Shown: piece after piece, positions 7,919-18,760 of the stretch
Position numbering within the stretch: the first letter of the stretch is position 1
How the letters are laid out: every line of letters starts with the position of its first letter
Source: Prostheceraeus crozeri
Taxonomy: Eukaryota; Platyhelminthes; Polycladida; Euryleptidae
NCBI GenBank assembly: GCA_907163375.1
Contig: CAJQUW010014418.1
Span: 62,001-126,000, forward strand
Direction: 5' to 3'
DNA length: 64,000 nucleotides
The notes under the pieces: generated by a model
What the model was told of the DNA's origin: nothing
The model's database searches: none
The model's input: only the letters and a program-made list of their open reading frames with translations
Translations under genes and position numbers: made by a program

Positions 7919-10435
7919 AATATATATATATTTAAGCTAAATCTCTCAACAAGATATGGTTCAAGAATCAGAGACAATTGCAAATTGTATTGTCCTGAAG
8001 ATGAGTTTTTAATAAACTCGAAATCGATTGACAACATGGTCGTCTTTTCCTGCACAAAAAGTTTGGGCTCCTTATCTTATCATGCTTTAAAAGCGACATT
8101 GCCCGTTACGATCTTCGAGGGAGCTAAATCTCTCAACAAGATATGGTTCAAGAATCAGAGACAATTGCAAAGGTTACAATTCCTTGAACGATGTAGAGAA
8201 GCTGAAGTGATCCCCAAATTCCTTCAATTGAGTATACCTCAACATCTGCGACAACACAACAGCCTTTTTCGCAAATCTCAAGACAAGGCACTAAGAAGAC
8301 AAATTCAAGAAGCTCACAAAGAAATTGAAGAACTCAAGAAAGTGATCAATGAAGAGAAGATGAAGTATTCCGATTTTGAATGGCGTTATGTGGAGACTTT
8401 CATGCAACATTTCAATAACTCTGACCTGCTGATGAGACAAAATCGTCTCAACGGTAAATTGAACCTGCTTATCGCTAAATCTAAAATACCCATGAGTCAG
8501 TTTGATAAAAATTCTCGTGCCAACGTTATTAATTTATCTAAGCATAACTTAACTACCGACGAAAAGTCAGCCCTTGCGCTGGGATTTTCGATGTCGTGGC
8601 CCAACAGAGTTAACCCTATCGCAGTTAAAACAGAAACTGAGGTTACTTACCACAAACTTCAATCCATGAACGTTCTGAATAGTGATGACCTAGACAGAGT
8701 TCGCTCTAAACTGAAAACCACGGCTATGTCTCTTATCAAACACAAATTGATAACTTCAAAAAACGTAAAACGTCATCTCGCAAGCTTACGTAGCCTCGCG
8801 AAAGAGAAAGATATCTATGTTGCCAAGTACGATAAAGGTAATGGTATTTGCATCCTAGATAAATCATATTACCTAGAGAAAATGTATGATCTGTTGTCAG
8901 ACAACAGTAAATTCAAACGCTATAAGCATCCGTCTAATGCTAATAAACATCCCTTTATTCTCGCTGAGGACCGTTTGAACCGAAGACTTTTGAAATTTAA
9001 AAATGACGGTGATATCACCGCGGAGCAATACAGTAAAATACGTAGCATCGGCTCTCAACCAGCTCGTCTGTACGGGCTTCCGAAAGTCCATAAATCTGAT
9101 GTTTCTCCACCTCTCCGTCCTATATTAAGTATGCCGCAGTCCTACTGCACTAACCTCAGCAAATTTCTTGATGAAATTTTGAAACCTCACATCCCTAGGT
9201 CTCTTGAAATTAAAGATTCTTTTGATTTTGTCGAAAGTTTAAAAACTGTTGCTGAGAACGACTCTCTCTTCTTGGTGTCCTATGACGTCAGAAGCCTTTT
9301 TACTAATGTTCCTCTTGAGGACACTATTAATCATATTTGCAATTTGATAGATTTTTCAAAATTCTGCCTTAAACGGGAAACGCTATCCAATCTTTTGCGT
9401 CTAGCTACTCAGGATGTCCTCTTTCAATTTAACAATGAACTTTTCGTTCAATTTGATGGCATCGCTATGGGATCATCCCTAGCACCTACTCTAGCCTCTT
9501 TTGCCATGAATATGGTTGAAAGTCAAATTAAAAAATCTGATTTTCCGATATATTATCGACGCTATGTCGATGACATTTTTGCGATTTTTAAAGCTGAATC
9601 TGAAGCTGAAGATTTCCTTAAGTTACTTAATTCCATTCATAGTAACATCCAATTTACCATCGAAAAGGAAGATAATCATAATTTACCATTCTTGGATGTG
9701 ATGGTCAGTTTTCATAATTCCTCTTTTGCGACTGCGTGGAGAGTCCGACCTACGAATACTGGAACTTACGTTCCTTTTGCTTCTTACGCTCCAATGAAAT
9801 ACAAAAAGTCTGCGGTTCGTTCCTTGTTTGTCAGAGCTAAATGCCTTAGTAGTTCGCATAATAATTATGAGAAAACTTGTGAGGAAATCACCAGCATTTT
9901 TCTCAGTAATAATTACCCTCTTAAGTTGATCGAGTCTATCAAACGTGAAGTTGAGAATAATACCACTACTGATGATGAAAGTAAAACGGCTATTTTTTGG
10001 TCATTACCGTACGTCAAAGAGAAAGAGCGCGAGACTTTAAAATCTGTTCAAGTTATTAATTCTATGTTAGATAAAACTGATTATAAATTGCAGGTTGCAT
10101 TTAAAACATTTAAGACCGCTATTATTTTTCCCAACAAAGACAAAGTCTCTCCGTGTTTATCATCGAACATAGTCTATGAGTTTAAATGTCGACAGTGCTC
10201 AAACTGTTATATAGGTGAGACACGGAGACATCTATCTACGAGAGTGACAGAACATTTGAAAGGCAAGCCTACGCCAACTGAAATCACCCACCACCCGCAT
10301 GAGGCAAGCTTAATGGACTTCAAGGTCATCTTTAAAACAGCTCACACTCGCATCGCTGAAACACTGTGCATCAAATCAACCAGTGCCCACCTAATTAATG
10401 AGAACTGTTCATCAATTCCGCTGCACATGTTCTAA
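7889..10435 (+). CDS. Penelope-like reverse transcriptase with GIY-YIG endonuclease
   Basis: 848 residues, fully open. The N-terminal part has LQFLERCREAEVIPKFLQL and a coiled coil (about residues 130-160). The reverse transcriptase shows YGLPKVHKS, motif A SYDVRSLFTNVP (about 464-475), motif B FDGIAMGSSLAP (about 522) and catalytic RRYVDDIFAIF (about 555). The C-terminal GIY-YIG endonuclease has VYEFKCRQCSNCYIGE and RRHLSTRVTEH (about 760-785). The first 70 or so residues run through the terminal repeat, so the natural start is likely further in, near 8080-8130. The enzyme nicks DNA and copies its RNA there. It could be active. Confidence 0.88.
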   Translation: MAFIFYFLPINIYIFKLNLSTRYGSRIRDNCKLYCPEDEFLINSKSIDNMVVFSCTKSLGSLSYHALKATLPVTIFEGAKSLNKIWFKNQRQLQRLQFLERCREAEVIPKFLQLSIPQHLRQHNSLFRKSQDKALRRQIQEAHKEIEELKKVINEEKMKYSDFEWRYVETFMQHFNNSDLLMRQNRLNGKLNLLIAKSKIPMSQFDKNSRANVINLSKHNLTTDEKSALALGFSMSWPNRVNPIAVKTETEVTYHKLQSMNVLNSDDLDRVRSKLKTTAMSLIKHKLITSKNVKRHLASLRSLAKEKDIYVAKYDKGNGICILDKSYYLEKMYDLLSDNSKFKRYKHPSNANKHPFILAEDRLNRRLLKFKNDGDITAEQYSKIRSIGSQPARLYGLPKVHKSDVSPPLRPILSMPQSYCTNLSKFLDEILKPHIPRSLEIKDSFDFVESLKTVAENDSLFLVSYDVRSLFTNVPLEDTINHICNLIDFSKFCLKRETLSNLLRLATQDVLFQFNNELFVQFDGIAMGSSLAPTLASFAMNMVESQIKKSDFPIYYRRYVDDIFAIFKAESEAEDFLKLLNSIHSNIQFTIEKEDNHNLPFLDVMVSFHNSSFATAWRVRPTNTGTYVPFASYAPMKYKKSAVRSLFVRAKCLSSSHNNYEKTCEEITSIFLSNNYPLKLIESIKREVENNTTTDDESKTAIFWSLPYVKEKERETLKSVQVINSMLDKTDYKLQVAFKTFKTAIIFPNKDKVSPCLSSNIVYEFKCRQCSNCYIGETRRHLSTRVTEHLKGKPTPTEITHHPHEASLMDFKVIFKTAHTRIAETLCIKSTSAHLINENCSSIPLHMF
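7984..8083 (+). repeat. Penelope terminal direct repeat, upstream copy
   Basis: A 100-bp repeat identical except for one base to 10514-10613. It contains a hairpin GAGTTT/AAACTC directly followed by GAAA, preceded by CCTGAAGATGA. This is reminiscent of, but not a proper, hammerhead core. Confidence 0.8.
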
Positions 10436-10513
10436 TTTTAGCTTTTTTTCCAACTGTTTTAAGTGAGTTGTGTTGTGACCATGCAGTTTGTATATAACCC
10501 TTTGTTTCCTCTG

Positions 10514-10611
10514 ATTGTATTGTCCTGAAGATGAGTTTTTAATAAACTCGAAATCGATTGACAACATGGTCGTCTTTTCCTGCACAAAAAGTCTGGGCTC
10601 CTTATCTTATC

Positions 10612-10613
<2 letters not shown>
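10514..10613 (+). repeat. Penelope terminal direct repeat, downstream copy
   Basis: Pairs with 7984-8083 and starts 78 bp after the ORF stop. It ends in a TA/TG simple repeat (10611-10645). Confidence 0.8.
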
Positions 10614-10643
<30 letters not shown>

Positions 10644-10645
10644 AG

Positions 10646-12337
10646 AAGTCTTATACGTTCGTCATACAGCTTACTCAATATATCAGAAAGAATGCAGTTC
10701 TCTAAAATACGATGTCGAGCAGCGTTCGTCATCTGCTTCTGGGAGAATGTTTCGCTCGTGAGGAAGCACTTAAGATGTCGACATCCATTGTAAGAGTTGG
10801 AAATACCATAGACTTATTCGAGTTGAACGGGTCAAATGAAACCCGATGTTATCAGCACAAGAATGTGCAAGTTTCATAATAAGATCCATCTGTTCTTGGA
10901 AACTTAAGAATCAGCATTGAACACGGTGCCAATCGCACGGCATGTAGTGATATGTATTTATATCAGTTGAGCAGTATACATATTCATAGCTTTTAGGTCC
11001 AAATGATGACCCTCACATATGGAAGCATATGAGACAATTCTCTTGTAGGAAATTCCATGACAACCTTTACGTAGAATCTAAGGCAAGTTCCATATACCCT
11101 CCCGGTAATTAATGGACCACGAAAGTGCCCTGATCTATATATATCAACGATATGCAGTTCTTCATGAAAATACATGGTTACCTTTCAAAAATGATCCTCG
11201 ATTACTATTTAGCTAACATCTAATGACACAAAATTTCAAGTGAAGGCGAGACACTTTTTGAGCATTGCTAATTCAGAACTTGCTCACTATGAACGAATCA
11301 CATTGAATTCCCGTCTTCCGACGTAATAGCGACTGATTAAACCAGTGTCCATTACACCAGTTGAGCTCGCACAATTTTGGTTTTGCGGCTGTCACACTAG
11401 CTGATCCAGCATTACTGACTGCTTCATAATTAGACAAAAGACAGTAATTATCTAGATATCCAAGCTAATTCTGAATTGAGTTTTGTTATATTTGTATTTT
11501 GTTCCAGTTTGCAACTAGATAAAAGTCTGCATCGTTTTAGAAATCAATACATTTCTCTTAAAAGCATAGGACGAAACTAAGTGAAGATAATCAAATGAAC
11601 GGTCTCGACATTCTGATACATAATTCATTTTGAGTTGGGCGATTTAGAAATTCCTGCAGCAGAGAAATATGAGGCATGGTTATGTACATAGAAGAACATT
11701 GTGCCGGCTCAACGGTGCAATGGCTGGGAGACTAAATTTGTACCGGTTCAGCCGGTGCAATGGTAACTGCATCACTTAAATACTAAGGATACTACAAAAA
11801 CTTATATTGTTAACCAGACATATATGTCCAAATATTTTGGATTATCAACGCCATTTTTATAGTCTGAAGCTCTAAGATATTCAATTTTAGTTTAATAAGG
11901 ACCGGTACAAAAAAATCAGGATGCAGTCCTATATTCAGGACAAGCACGCGGGATATCACAGATGTGAAAGATTCAACTGCATAGTGTCTTGAGTGCATGT
12001 ATTCATCTATATAGGAATTTAAACAAATACAAAAATTTGTGAACTAGGAAGCCAACTATTTTTTAATTTGTGTGGCCGCACAGCAGACAACCACACTTTT
12101 TCAGAGATTTTGTTCCTGTGATCCAAAAAAATAATTGATCGCTGTTTAAGTAGCTAAATTTTGTAAATTGCTCCTCTGTTTAGGTGCAATTAGTTGAGAT
12201 CTAATTGTGCTTCTTGACTGAAACTTCAAGTTTTTAATTCAACTTTCATCAGCACAATGTCATGATTCAAATGTCTGCTTCATTTCTTGAATCTGAATGA
12301 TATTGGGGATGCATCTTTTAAAGTAAGGTCATAGGGA
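10646..12337. other. No gene recognised, outer repeat copies near the right end
   Basis: I see no coding region. About 12090-12300 holds a diverged copy of sequence found again at 12620-12690 and 15776-15905 (TTCTTGAATCTGAAT, TTTTTAATTCAA), so repeats related to element X begin here. Confidence 0.5.
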
Positions 12338-12982
12338 AGGGATGTATAGGTAGAGTCACAGGGTAGAGTCATAGAGTAGGTATATTAGAAAGAGTGGTAG
12401 CTCCGCATTTATTAAATCCCTTATGTGTATACACTTTCGATTTTATTAAATGAACTCGAGGGGATATAGTTGGTAATTGCCACCAAATGTTTGATATGCA
12501 TATTTATGCAGCGTTGAAGAAATTGCCACGTAATTGAGTGATCATGACTGTAATGCAGAAGGAATTATGGTATTTTACAGATTCTCAGTGTCATGACAAA
12601 CTTGGTTTAATTTTTTTTTATTCAGTTTTTTTGCGGAGATTACGTTCCCGTGGTCCAAAAAAATAATTTGAGCACTTTTGAAAAAAGTCAAAATTTTCAT
12701 ATTTATATACTGCCGAGATGACTCTCCTAAATAAGTAGTATGAAACAAGTTGGATCAGAGACAAGAGAGAGATAGACTGCTAGTCACGCCGTCTCACAAT
12801 AGGAGTTATGAAGCCAGGCGCGCGCACGGCTTTTAATCAATGAAGGGTCGGGGAACGTAGGGTGAGCGCAGCGAAGCAACATGCTTGCAGTCAAATGATA
12901 CATACAATAGCATTTATTCAATGACAATTATTCAACCTGAACTTCGAGGATCTATCACAAACCATTGCTTCGCGGCTGCATC

Positions 12983-13324
12983 ATGCCAAAGGCTTGCTCA
13001 ACGTTTGGATGTTCTAACTCGGCAAATAAACATGACAGCAAAGAACGCTGTGTTTCCTTCCATCTGTTCCCAACCGATCCTGCAATTCGGAATAAGTGGA
13101 TACAGGCTATCAAACGGAAAGCCTTTGAACCGGGTAGATTCACTTATTTATGCAGTGATCCTTTTGTGAAAGACGATTTTGTACCAAATGTGACAGTGAA
13201 AAAGCTATATCCTAACGCGATTCCCACTGTCTTTCCAAACATGCCAACTTATATGCAACTAAAAAAGAAGCGTGAGATCTCTGAAAAGCGAATCGTATCG
13301 GCGATGCATCTGGCATCGATGTGA
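12983..13324 (+). pseudogene. P transposase, THAP DNA-binding domain
   Basis: The first ATG that gives a THAP start is 12983: MPKACSTFGCSN with the first two zinc cysteines, then FHLFP, RNKWIQAIKRK with the invariant Trp, YLCSDPF, and FVPNVTVKKLYPNAIPTVF. THAP domains bind the transposon ends. The normal last pair of ligands is CxxH in a CSxHF motif. Here it is CSDPF: Pro (CCT) replaces His (CAT), a single-base change that should destroy zinc binding. A coil segment KKKREISEKR follows, and the frame then stops at 13324. Confidence 0.82.
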
Positions 13325-13450
13325 TCTGGCATGATGCGAATTAGTTTGAACTGCAATGTTGCACTTCAAGATGCAACGACGTCTCTTGTTGTTCGAGACA
13401 AATCAGCCACTGTCAAGAAAGTGCAGTCACATTGAATTGATGATAAAACT

Positions 13451-14541
13451 GTGAATTCATTATCGTGCTCTTATAATTTGAATGACTGCAATTTCTGCGA
13501 TGCTGCTATTTCTTACATCAGTGGATTTATCATTATGAAGCTGTTGAGGAAATCTACATGTGATGCATGCAAAGAAGGCCTTTTGTTTTCCTCCTGCGAT
13601 CCAATTTCAAACATTGAATTAATAAGCCTAAAAAATCGTGGTGGGCACTCCTGTACTGTACTGGACTTGTGGTGCCCAGTCGGAGTGTCGTGAAACTCGT
13701 AAAAGCTGCTGAGAAGATTATTCGCACTTACGTTCTGGCACTCCTGTACTTTACTGGTCCCTATATGGGAATGCGAGAAACGACCTCCTGTACTTTACTG
13801 GTCCCTAAATATCCCCTCCTTTACTTTGCTGGTCCCAAATTTAGCACGAACGCTGACGTGTTGCTATGTGTCAAATCGTGCGAATGAACTATGGCTGGTG
13901 ATCTTTGAACTCCCACGCATTGTTTTAAAGGATTGGCTGATGGGATCCCTGCTGGGGGGGCGGCTTGATGGGACTACAACAAACCATATTGAATGCATGT
14001 GGAAAAATTGCAAACAGCGTTTTAAATCTATGAATGGAGTGCAATCGACAATGCTAGCAAGTCACCTGATGAATTCATCTGGAGAATAAGGTATGCTAAC
14101 AGTCATGCAGATGCCTTCAACAATATTCTTGGACATCTTGCTGAATGGCATATAGTTTCTTTTGTTTTTGAAGCAAAAAATGCTTTTAATTGGATAAATA
14201 TTTGTTTTTAATTTGGGACCAGTAAAGTACAGGAGGGGGTATTTTGGGACGAGTAAAGTACAGGAGTGCCTACGTTCTGACCAAAAGAGAGCGGGACAGA
14301 AAGCTGCGTCTTAGACTCGAATCAGAAATCTTAGACAAAGCTTATGAGTCAGACTTATTTTCGACGCTCCGAACACATGATCTGGACTGGTGAAAGTCAT
14401 ACTTTGTTGTTGATAAAATTGATAATCAAAAAGTTCATTAATCTTCGTTTGCGAAAAGTCATTAATGATATATCTAAAAAACCGAGTCAAATTGGTCGCC
14501 GGTCAGCCATGTCGCGCCATCTTATTGTGAAAAATATATAG
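13451..14541 (+). pseudogene. P transposase, C-terminal remnants
   Basis: 13451-13650 reads CDAAISYISGFIIMKLL, TCDACKEGLL and ISLKNRGG, as in THAP9/P transposases. It goes on with PSRSVVKLVKAAEKII up to 13736, where a Merlin element is inserted, and resumes at 14279 with TKRERDRKLRLRLESEILD. The end is FINLRLRKVINDI and SRHLIVKNI, matching the family's C terminus. The central RNase-H-like catalytic part is absent between 13324 and 13451. A 20-bp insertion near 13642-13662 disturbs the frame. Confidence 0.75.
13737..14270 (+). mobile_element. Merlin-like DNA transposon inside the P element
   Basis: The ends are GGCACTCCTGTACTTTACTGG and its complement, flanked by the 8-bp duplication TACGTTCT (13729-13736 and 14271-14278). 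The left end carries the CTCCTGTACTTTACTGGTCCC unit three times, the right end twice. The interior encodes NHIECMWKNCKQRFKSMNG and then WRIRYANSHADAFNN in another frame: the C-terminal end of IS1595-type transposases, which define Merlin. At 534 bp it is internally deleted and frameshifted, but the ends look complete. Confidence 0.82.
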
Positions 14542-15177
14542 ACGTTTTCGACATCTGGTAAGTTTTGATTTGATACAAAATAGTGTTTATGCTTTATGAA
14601 CATTTAAGTTATTTATAGGTTTACATTGCATGTCCGTTCATTGACTATGTTTTTGTCTCGAATTCTAATCATTTGGCTAATCAATTTTACTTATGAAAAA
14701 TTAATATGATACCAATTAAAACGATCACTAGAATCATGAGTAAATTAGCCTGACTTAGGTCTTATACAATCTACTTGCTAAGCTTACTTTTATAAGAAAG
14801 AGCGCATGTGAGGCGGTGAGGTGAGAGAAATGGTATCAATCAAAAAAAGTCATGCAGTGAAATCATGATATTTTCTCTTATTGCATGTCTTCATCATTGA
14901 ATGCGATTTTTCAAACGATCCTATCCGTTGACGTTACTTTCCTGATTTACTAATGCATATGCATTTATCGATATCACCATAATAGTGCAAGAATTCCGAT
15001 TCCCTGCTCTCCGGTTAGTGATTCCCATTCATTAATGTAGGAGTTAACAGGATAGCGGACTTCCGAAATTTTCTGTTTATCGATGTGAAGCCCGCGAATA
15101 TGACTGTTAAAGGGATAGAGGTGACCAGAAAACGTTGATGGAATAGAAAAAATGCTTCGAATTAGAACGTTTTTGCC

Positions 15178-15497
15178 TCTAGAATCTGAACCGCTCATCC
15201 GATCGCATTCAGCTTTGAGATTCTGACGGTTCAGGGCATGAGGATTGATTCATCTATTCATGTCAACCATTAATTAATTAATCCAGAAAAGTTGGCAGGC
15301 GTGCAACTTTTCGCAAGATGAGAAAAAGTCACAAAATTTCTTAAATTTTGAGGTCGAACTTAAAGTTCCACGCCTGCTAACTTTTCAGGATCAATCAATT
15401 GATCGGTGACATGAATAGATTAAATGATCTCCAAGATCTGAATCGTCAGAATCTCAAAGCTGAATGCAATCGGATGAGTGGTTCAGATTCTATTTCA
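15178..15497. repeat. Long imperfect hairpin inside the P element
   Basis: ATCTGAACCGCTCATCCGAT... (15184-15237) is the inverted counterpart of 15437-15489. Further in, AAAGTTGGCAGGCGTG faces CACGCCTGCTAACTTT. Arms of about 150 bp surround a short centre. It could be a foldback element nested in the P element or a large subterminal repeat of it. There is no coding content. Confidence 0.65.
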
Positions 15498-16689
15498 ATA
15501 TTCCCATTGAGGCACGCACCGCCGAACTAACAATTCTCTCTACGCAGACAGTGTACCGATAAGTGACCCTGCATCGATTTCCGTGTGTGCGTCGACAGGC
15601 ATCAGTGTGTGAGCGCAACCAGCAGTCTATCTCTCTATTGTCTCTGAGTTGGATATCAAAAGGAATGAATATTTGCTAATAAGCATCCTAACTAAGCGGA
15701 AATTAAGTTGATTATCAAGGGAATTTCATGATCCGTTTTATAATGGCAGTCTTCATGAAAAAGTCGCGATATTATTCGTGCTTTCTTGGCTAAAATTTAA
15801 GTTTTTAATTCAATCTTCACCGGCATGACTTTATAATTCACTAAAATAATGTTTCTTTTCTTGAATCTGAATAGTGATATGGACCCAATTACATCTTTCA
15901 AAGTTAATTGAAATCATTGTCTTTGATTATGTGATTTTGCTCTGCAAGTGGCAGGTTGCCTGTGATATGATCACTCTTAAGAAAATACACTCTTGAGGTT
16001 CAGCATGAAAGCACTGGGAACCATAGAGTAAATATATTAGGTAGAGTGGTAACTCCGCATTTATTAAATCCATGCACTTTCGATTTTATTAAATGAACTC
16101 GACCGTAGAGTATGCAGTAGGTAGAGTGTCGACTCAAAAAAGTATTATACAGTGAAAATCTTTAATTCAAAAGATTCAGTTTTGTTCTCGTGATTGGCGC
16201 AGTATGTTGCTGATGCACCATGAGAAATAGGCTACTGACGAAACTCAACGAACTCCTCAGTCCTCTTTCAGCAGCAAATATTTGGAGAAACATTTGTCAG
16301 TTGTACGTATTCGACAAATTTTGATAAAATCTTGAAAAACTGCAGATCAGCCTCTTAAGAGAAGTAGGCCTGTACCATACAGTATGTTAGGTAGAGTGGC
16401 AACTCCGTATTTATTAAATCCCCAATGTGTATGCACTTTCGATTTTATTAAATGAACTCAAGGGGATACAGTCGGAATTGTTTCCAAATGTGAGATATGC
16501 AAATTTATGCAGTTTGAAGAAATTACAACGCAATGACTGATCATGATAGCAAAGTAGAATGAAATGATATTATTTTACAGATCGTCTGCATCATGACAGC
16601 CTTGGAGAGGTAATTTTTGCTAAATTTGCAACTCGATGACCTGCTATTGCTTTCATGAAATAGAAATATGAAATTTCAGCCAAGAAAGC

Positions 16690-17525
16690 ATAATAAGATA
16701 AAAGAAAAGAAAAAAATATATATTTACGAATTGAAAATCACAAAATGAAACAGAATTAAGTTGGAATACATGTTAGGTCGGACAGGTCGTTGAAAATCAA
16801 AGATGCAAGCACAGTATAACAATTCTGTCTTTTGCTGCTTTTGCAAAAAGGTACCAGTGCACGATTGCTGTGAGTACGAATATGTGGCACAATATGAGAA
16901 AGTGGATGGTCAACATTTTGGCTCTTCAAGAAAAGGGACATGAAAGCCTCGCGACGCAAAGAGTTTAGACGAGTGACTTTGTTTACACAATCACAATTTT
17001 TCTTGCAAATAACTTTACGAGCCCGTCTAAAAAGTCTCTCAATTTGAGTTCTTACATCACAACTAAAAATACCAAACAATTGCGTACAGTACAACAAAAC
17101 ACTTTCGATAGTAGCTTTAAAAACCAACCAAAGGTCATCGTGACCCAGCAAACTACGCAGAACATGCAGAAACAATAGTCTTAAAATGAGTGATCCACCT
17201 AAGATCTTTGGTCTACGTGACACCGAGTAGTCTGAGTTCATCAACAAGAGCAAAAGGAAGCGGAAGGTGAAAAGAAAATGTTTTCTTACAAACACACATA
17301 GCTTTCGTTTTCGACTCATTCAGATTCAAATTATTTAGCGCAGCCAATTCTCGAATATTATACAATTCCTCCGTGATCATATCCGTGGAGCGTACAATGT
17401 TGTTTCTAAAAACGGGACAAACTTCACAGATATCATCAGCATACATCGTCAAAACAGTGGTTGGATACACAGACTTTATATCATTGCAATAAAGTACAAA
17501 AAGATAAGGGCCGAGTAAGGACCCC
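16690..17525 (-). pseudogene. Split LINE, C-terminal reverse transcriptase and 3' end
   Basis: The minus strand continues the reverse transcriptase right at motif B: GSLLGPYLFVLYCNDI, then catalytic MYADDICEV (about 17430), NNLNLNESKTK and the LINE tail, with a frame change near 17215. The 3' end is an A-rich tail with AAGATAAAAGAAAAG at about 16690. The 5' continuation of the same gene is at 34161-35116, on the far side of the palindrome. Confidence 0.82.
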
Positions 17526-17734
17526 AGTAGTAATCCCGTGGCAAAATCAAGCGCAGTGCGGTGCAGCGATGAGTCATCATGCTGACTCAGCCCCGTGACC
17601 TTAGGTTATGACCTCGCGTGAACTTAGGTTACTGTTACTCGTCATGAAATACGTGATGTGACTACTGCTGGTTTTACAAGTAGTGCTAAAAATGGAAAAA
17701 TGTGAAGGCGTGTGAAGGGTATTACTGAGTGCAT

Positions 17735-17870
17735 TGTGATGAGACTACAAGCAGAGGCAGGAGTGACCTTGACCTGACTTCTCCGGGGTTGAGACTACAA
17801 TCAGAGGCAGGAGGAGTGACCTTGACCTGACCTCTCCGGGAGAGAGGGTGAGACTACAAGCAGAGAAGGG
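17735..17870 (+). repeat. Three tandem units of about 53 bp
   Basis: GAGACTACAAGCAGAGG, AGTGACCTTGACCTGAC and TCTCCGGG recur three times. The mirror set lies near 33815-33940 in the right arm. Confidence 0.75.
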
Positions 17871-18479
17871 ATTTTGTCCAGGATGGAGCTTGTTTTGTGT
17901 CATGTCGTGCAGAAGTGGATGTCTTTTGTCCAACGTTACCACTGATCTCTGACTGTAGGATGTGATGGGACACTATGTCATTAGATGCATGTGGTGAGAA
18001 GAGAAAAGGTCATTCGCCTCTCTCTCTCTCTCTCTCATCAGATGACTCCAAAAACCGGGTTTCCGTAGGAAACCAAGGCAGATTTTTCGATTGCCGCACT
18101 CACCTAAGTTGTCATAGTGAGTGGAGATCCAGGAGATGGCCTGGATATCAGGCCATTGTAGTAGGCCTAAACTTTAAAGGCATGTATCCCTGCTTGTAGG
18201 AATCGGATAGACTTCATTCAACGTCTGTTCGAGAGGTTATGATTCAAGTCAAGTCATAGACTACTTATAAACTTTTTATAAGTAGTGCAAAACTACCGAA
18301 AAATTTAAATTCGTTGTTTTTGGAGGCTTTCTGGGGTTTTTGAGCCTGCTGAAGTCAACCAAGGCATTTGTAAGTGTGTATGAGCGTTCTGATTGGACGA
18401 GCGAGGATTCCTACCTCATCAAACATCCACTATAAAGAAGAGAGTTAACTTTCATGGTCACATTTACCTTTAGCAAGTG

Positions 18480-18760
18480 TCGGTGGCTCTGCTATCAGGC
18501 CAATTCCAAACCACTCAAAAGGTGCATGGCAAGGAGAACTTCGGTATAATAATGTCCTGTCGATGGGCGATCTTTCGAGACGGCGGTGAGACCCGCAGTG
18601 ATAAGTGCCGCATGGGGTTGAAACTTCCTTAATCCGACTTTCCAACGGTCGTTGTGGCTTCTATTCCTCTACGTAGCGCTTTGAACGTCAGGGCGACACT
18701 TAGGTATCTGTCACAGGTTTCCTTATAAATTCTCCATTGCACCGAGTGAGTCAAACATCT
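18480..18760 (+). repeat. Structured unit A (palindrome arm)
   Basis: Order of motifs: GCTATCAGGCC, CTCAAAAGGTGCATGG, TTCGGTATAATA, TGTCGATGGGCG, GGCGGTGAGACCCGCAG, CCGCATGGG, CTACGTAGCGCTTTGAACG, then ATCTGTCACAGG and CTCCATTGCACCGAGTG. The same order appears in unit B (20700-21015), at roughly 60-65 percent identity by eye. Tail-only copies lie at 18840-18910 and 20425-20475. The mirror copy is near 32915-33190. Confidence 0.6.

Larger units (their letters stand above)
7930..10616 (+). mobile_element. Intact Penelope-like element with partial terminal repeats
   Basis: A 100-bp direct repeat (7984-8083 and 10514-10613) differs at one base and brackets the long ORF. About 50 bp of ORF sequence (GCTAAATCTCTCAACAAG...) appears both before the upstream repeat (7936-7985) and inside the ORF start (8124-8172), so the upstream repeat is preceded by a piece of another copy. 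That head-to-tail arrangement is characteristic of Penelope elements. The near identity of the repeats points to a recent insertion. Confidence 0.8.
12756..15646 (+). mobile_element. P-element-like DNA transposon
   Basis: The ends are inverted repeats of about 26 bp with one mismatch (CAGAGACAAGAGAG / CAGAGACAATAGAG), flanked by the 8-bp duplication AGTTGGAT (12748-12755 and 15647-15654). Eight-base duplications and a THAP-domain transposase define the P superfamily, and the length (2.89 kb) is close to that of the Drosophila P element. The uninterrupted target is preserved in the opposite arm of X near 51220. The transposase is incomplete and interrupted by a Merlin element, so the copy is non-autonomous. 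Confidence 0.88.
12380..16610 (+). repeat. Direct repeats inside element X
   Basis: A block with GGTAGAGTGGTAACTCCGC, TTTATTAAATCC and CACTTTCGATTTTATTAAA occurs at about 12390-12605, 16037-16100 and 16383-16610. The first and last copies are long (about 215-225 bp, roughly 80 percent alike by eye); the middle one is short. They make the element partly tandem in structure. Confidence 0.7.

Noticed and set aside
13669-13887. 72-codon frame across the P/Merlin border
   Set aside because: A chance frame through Merlin end repeats.
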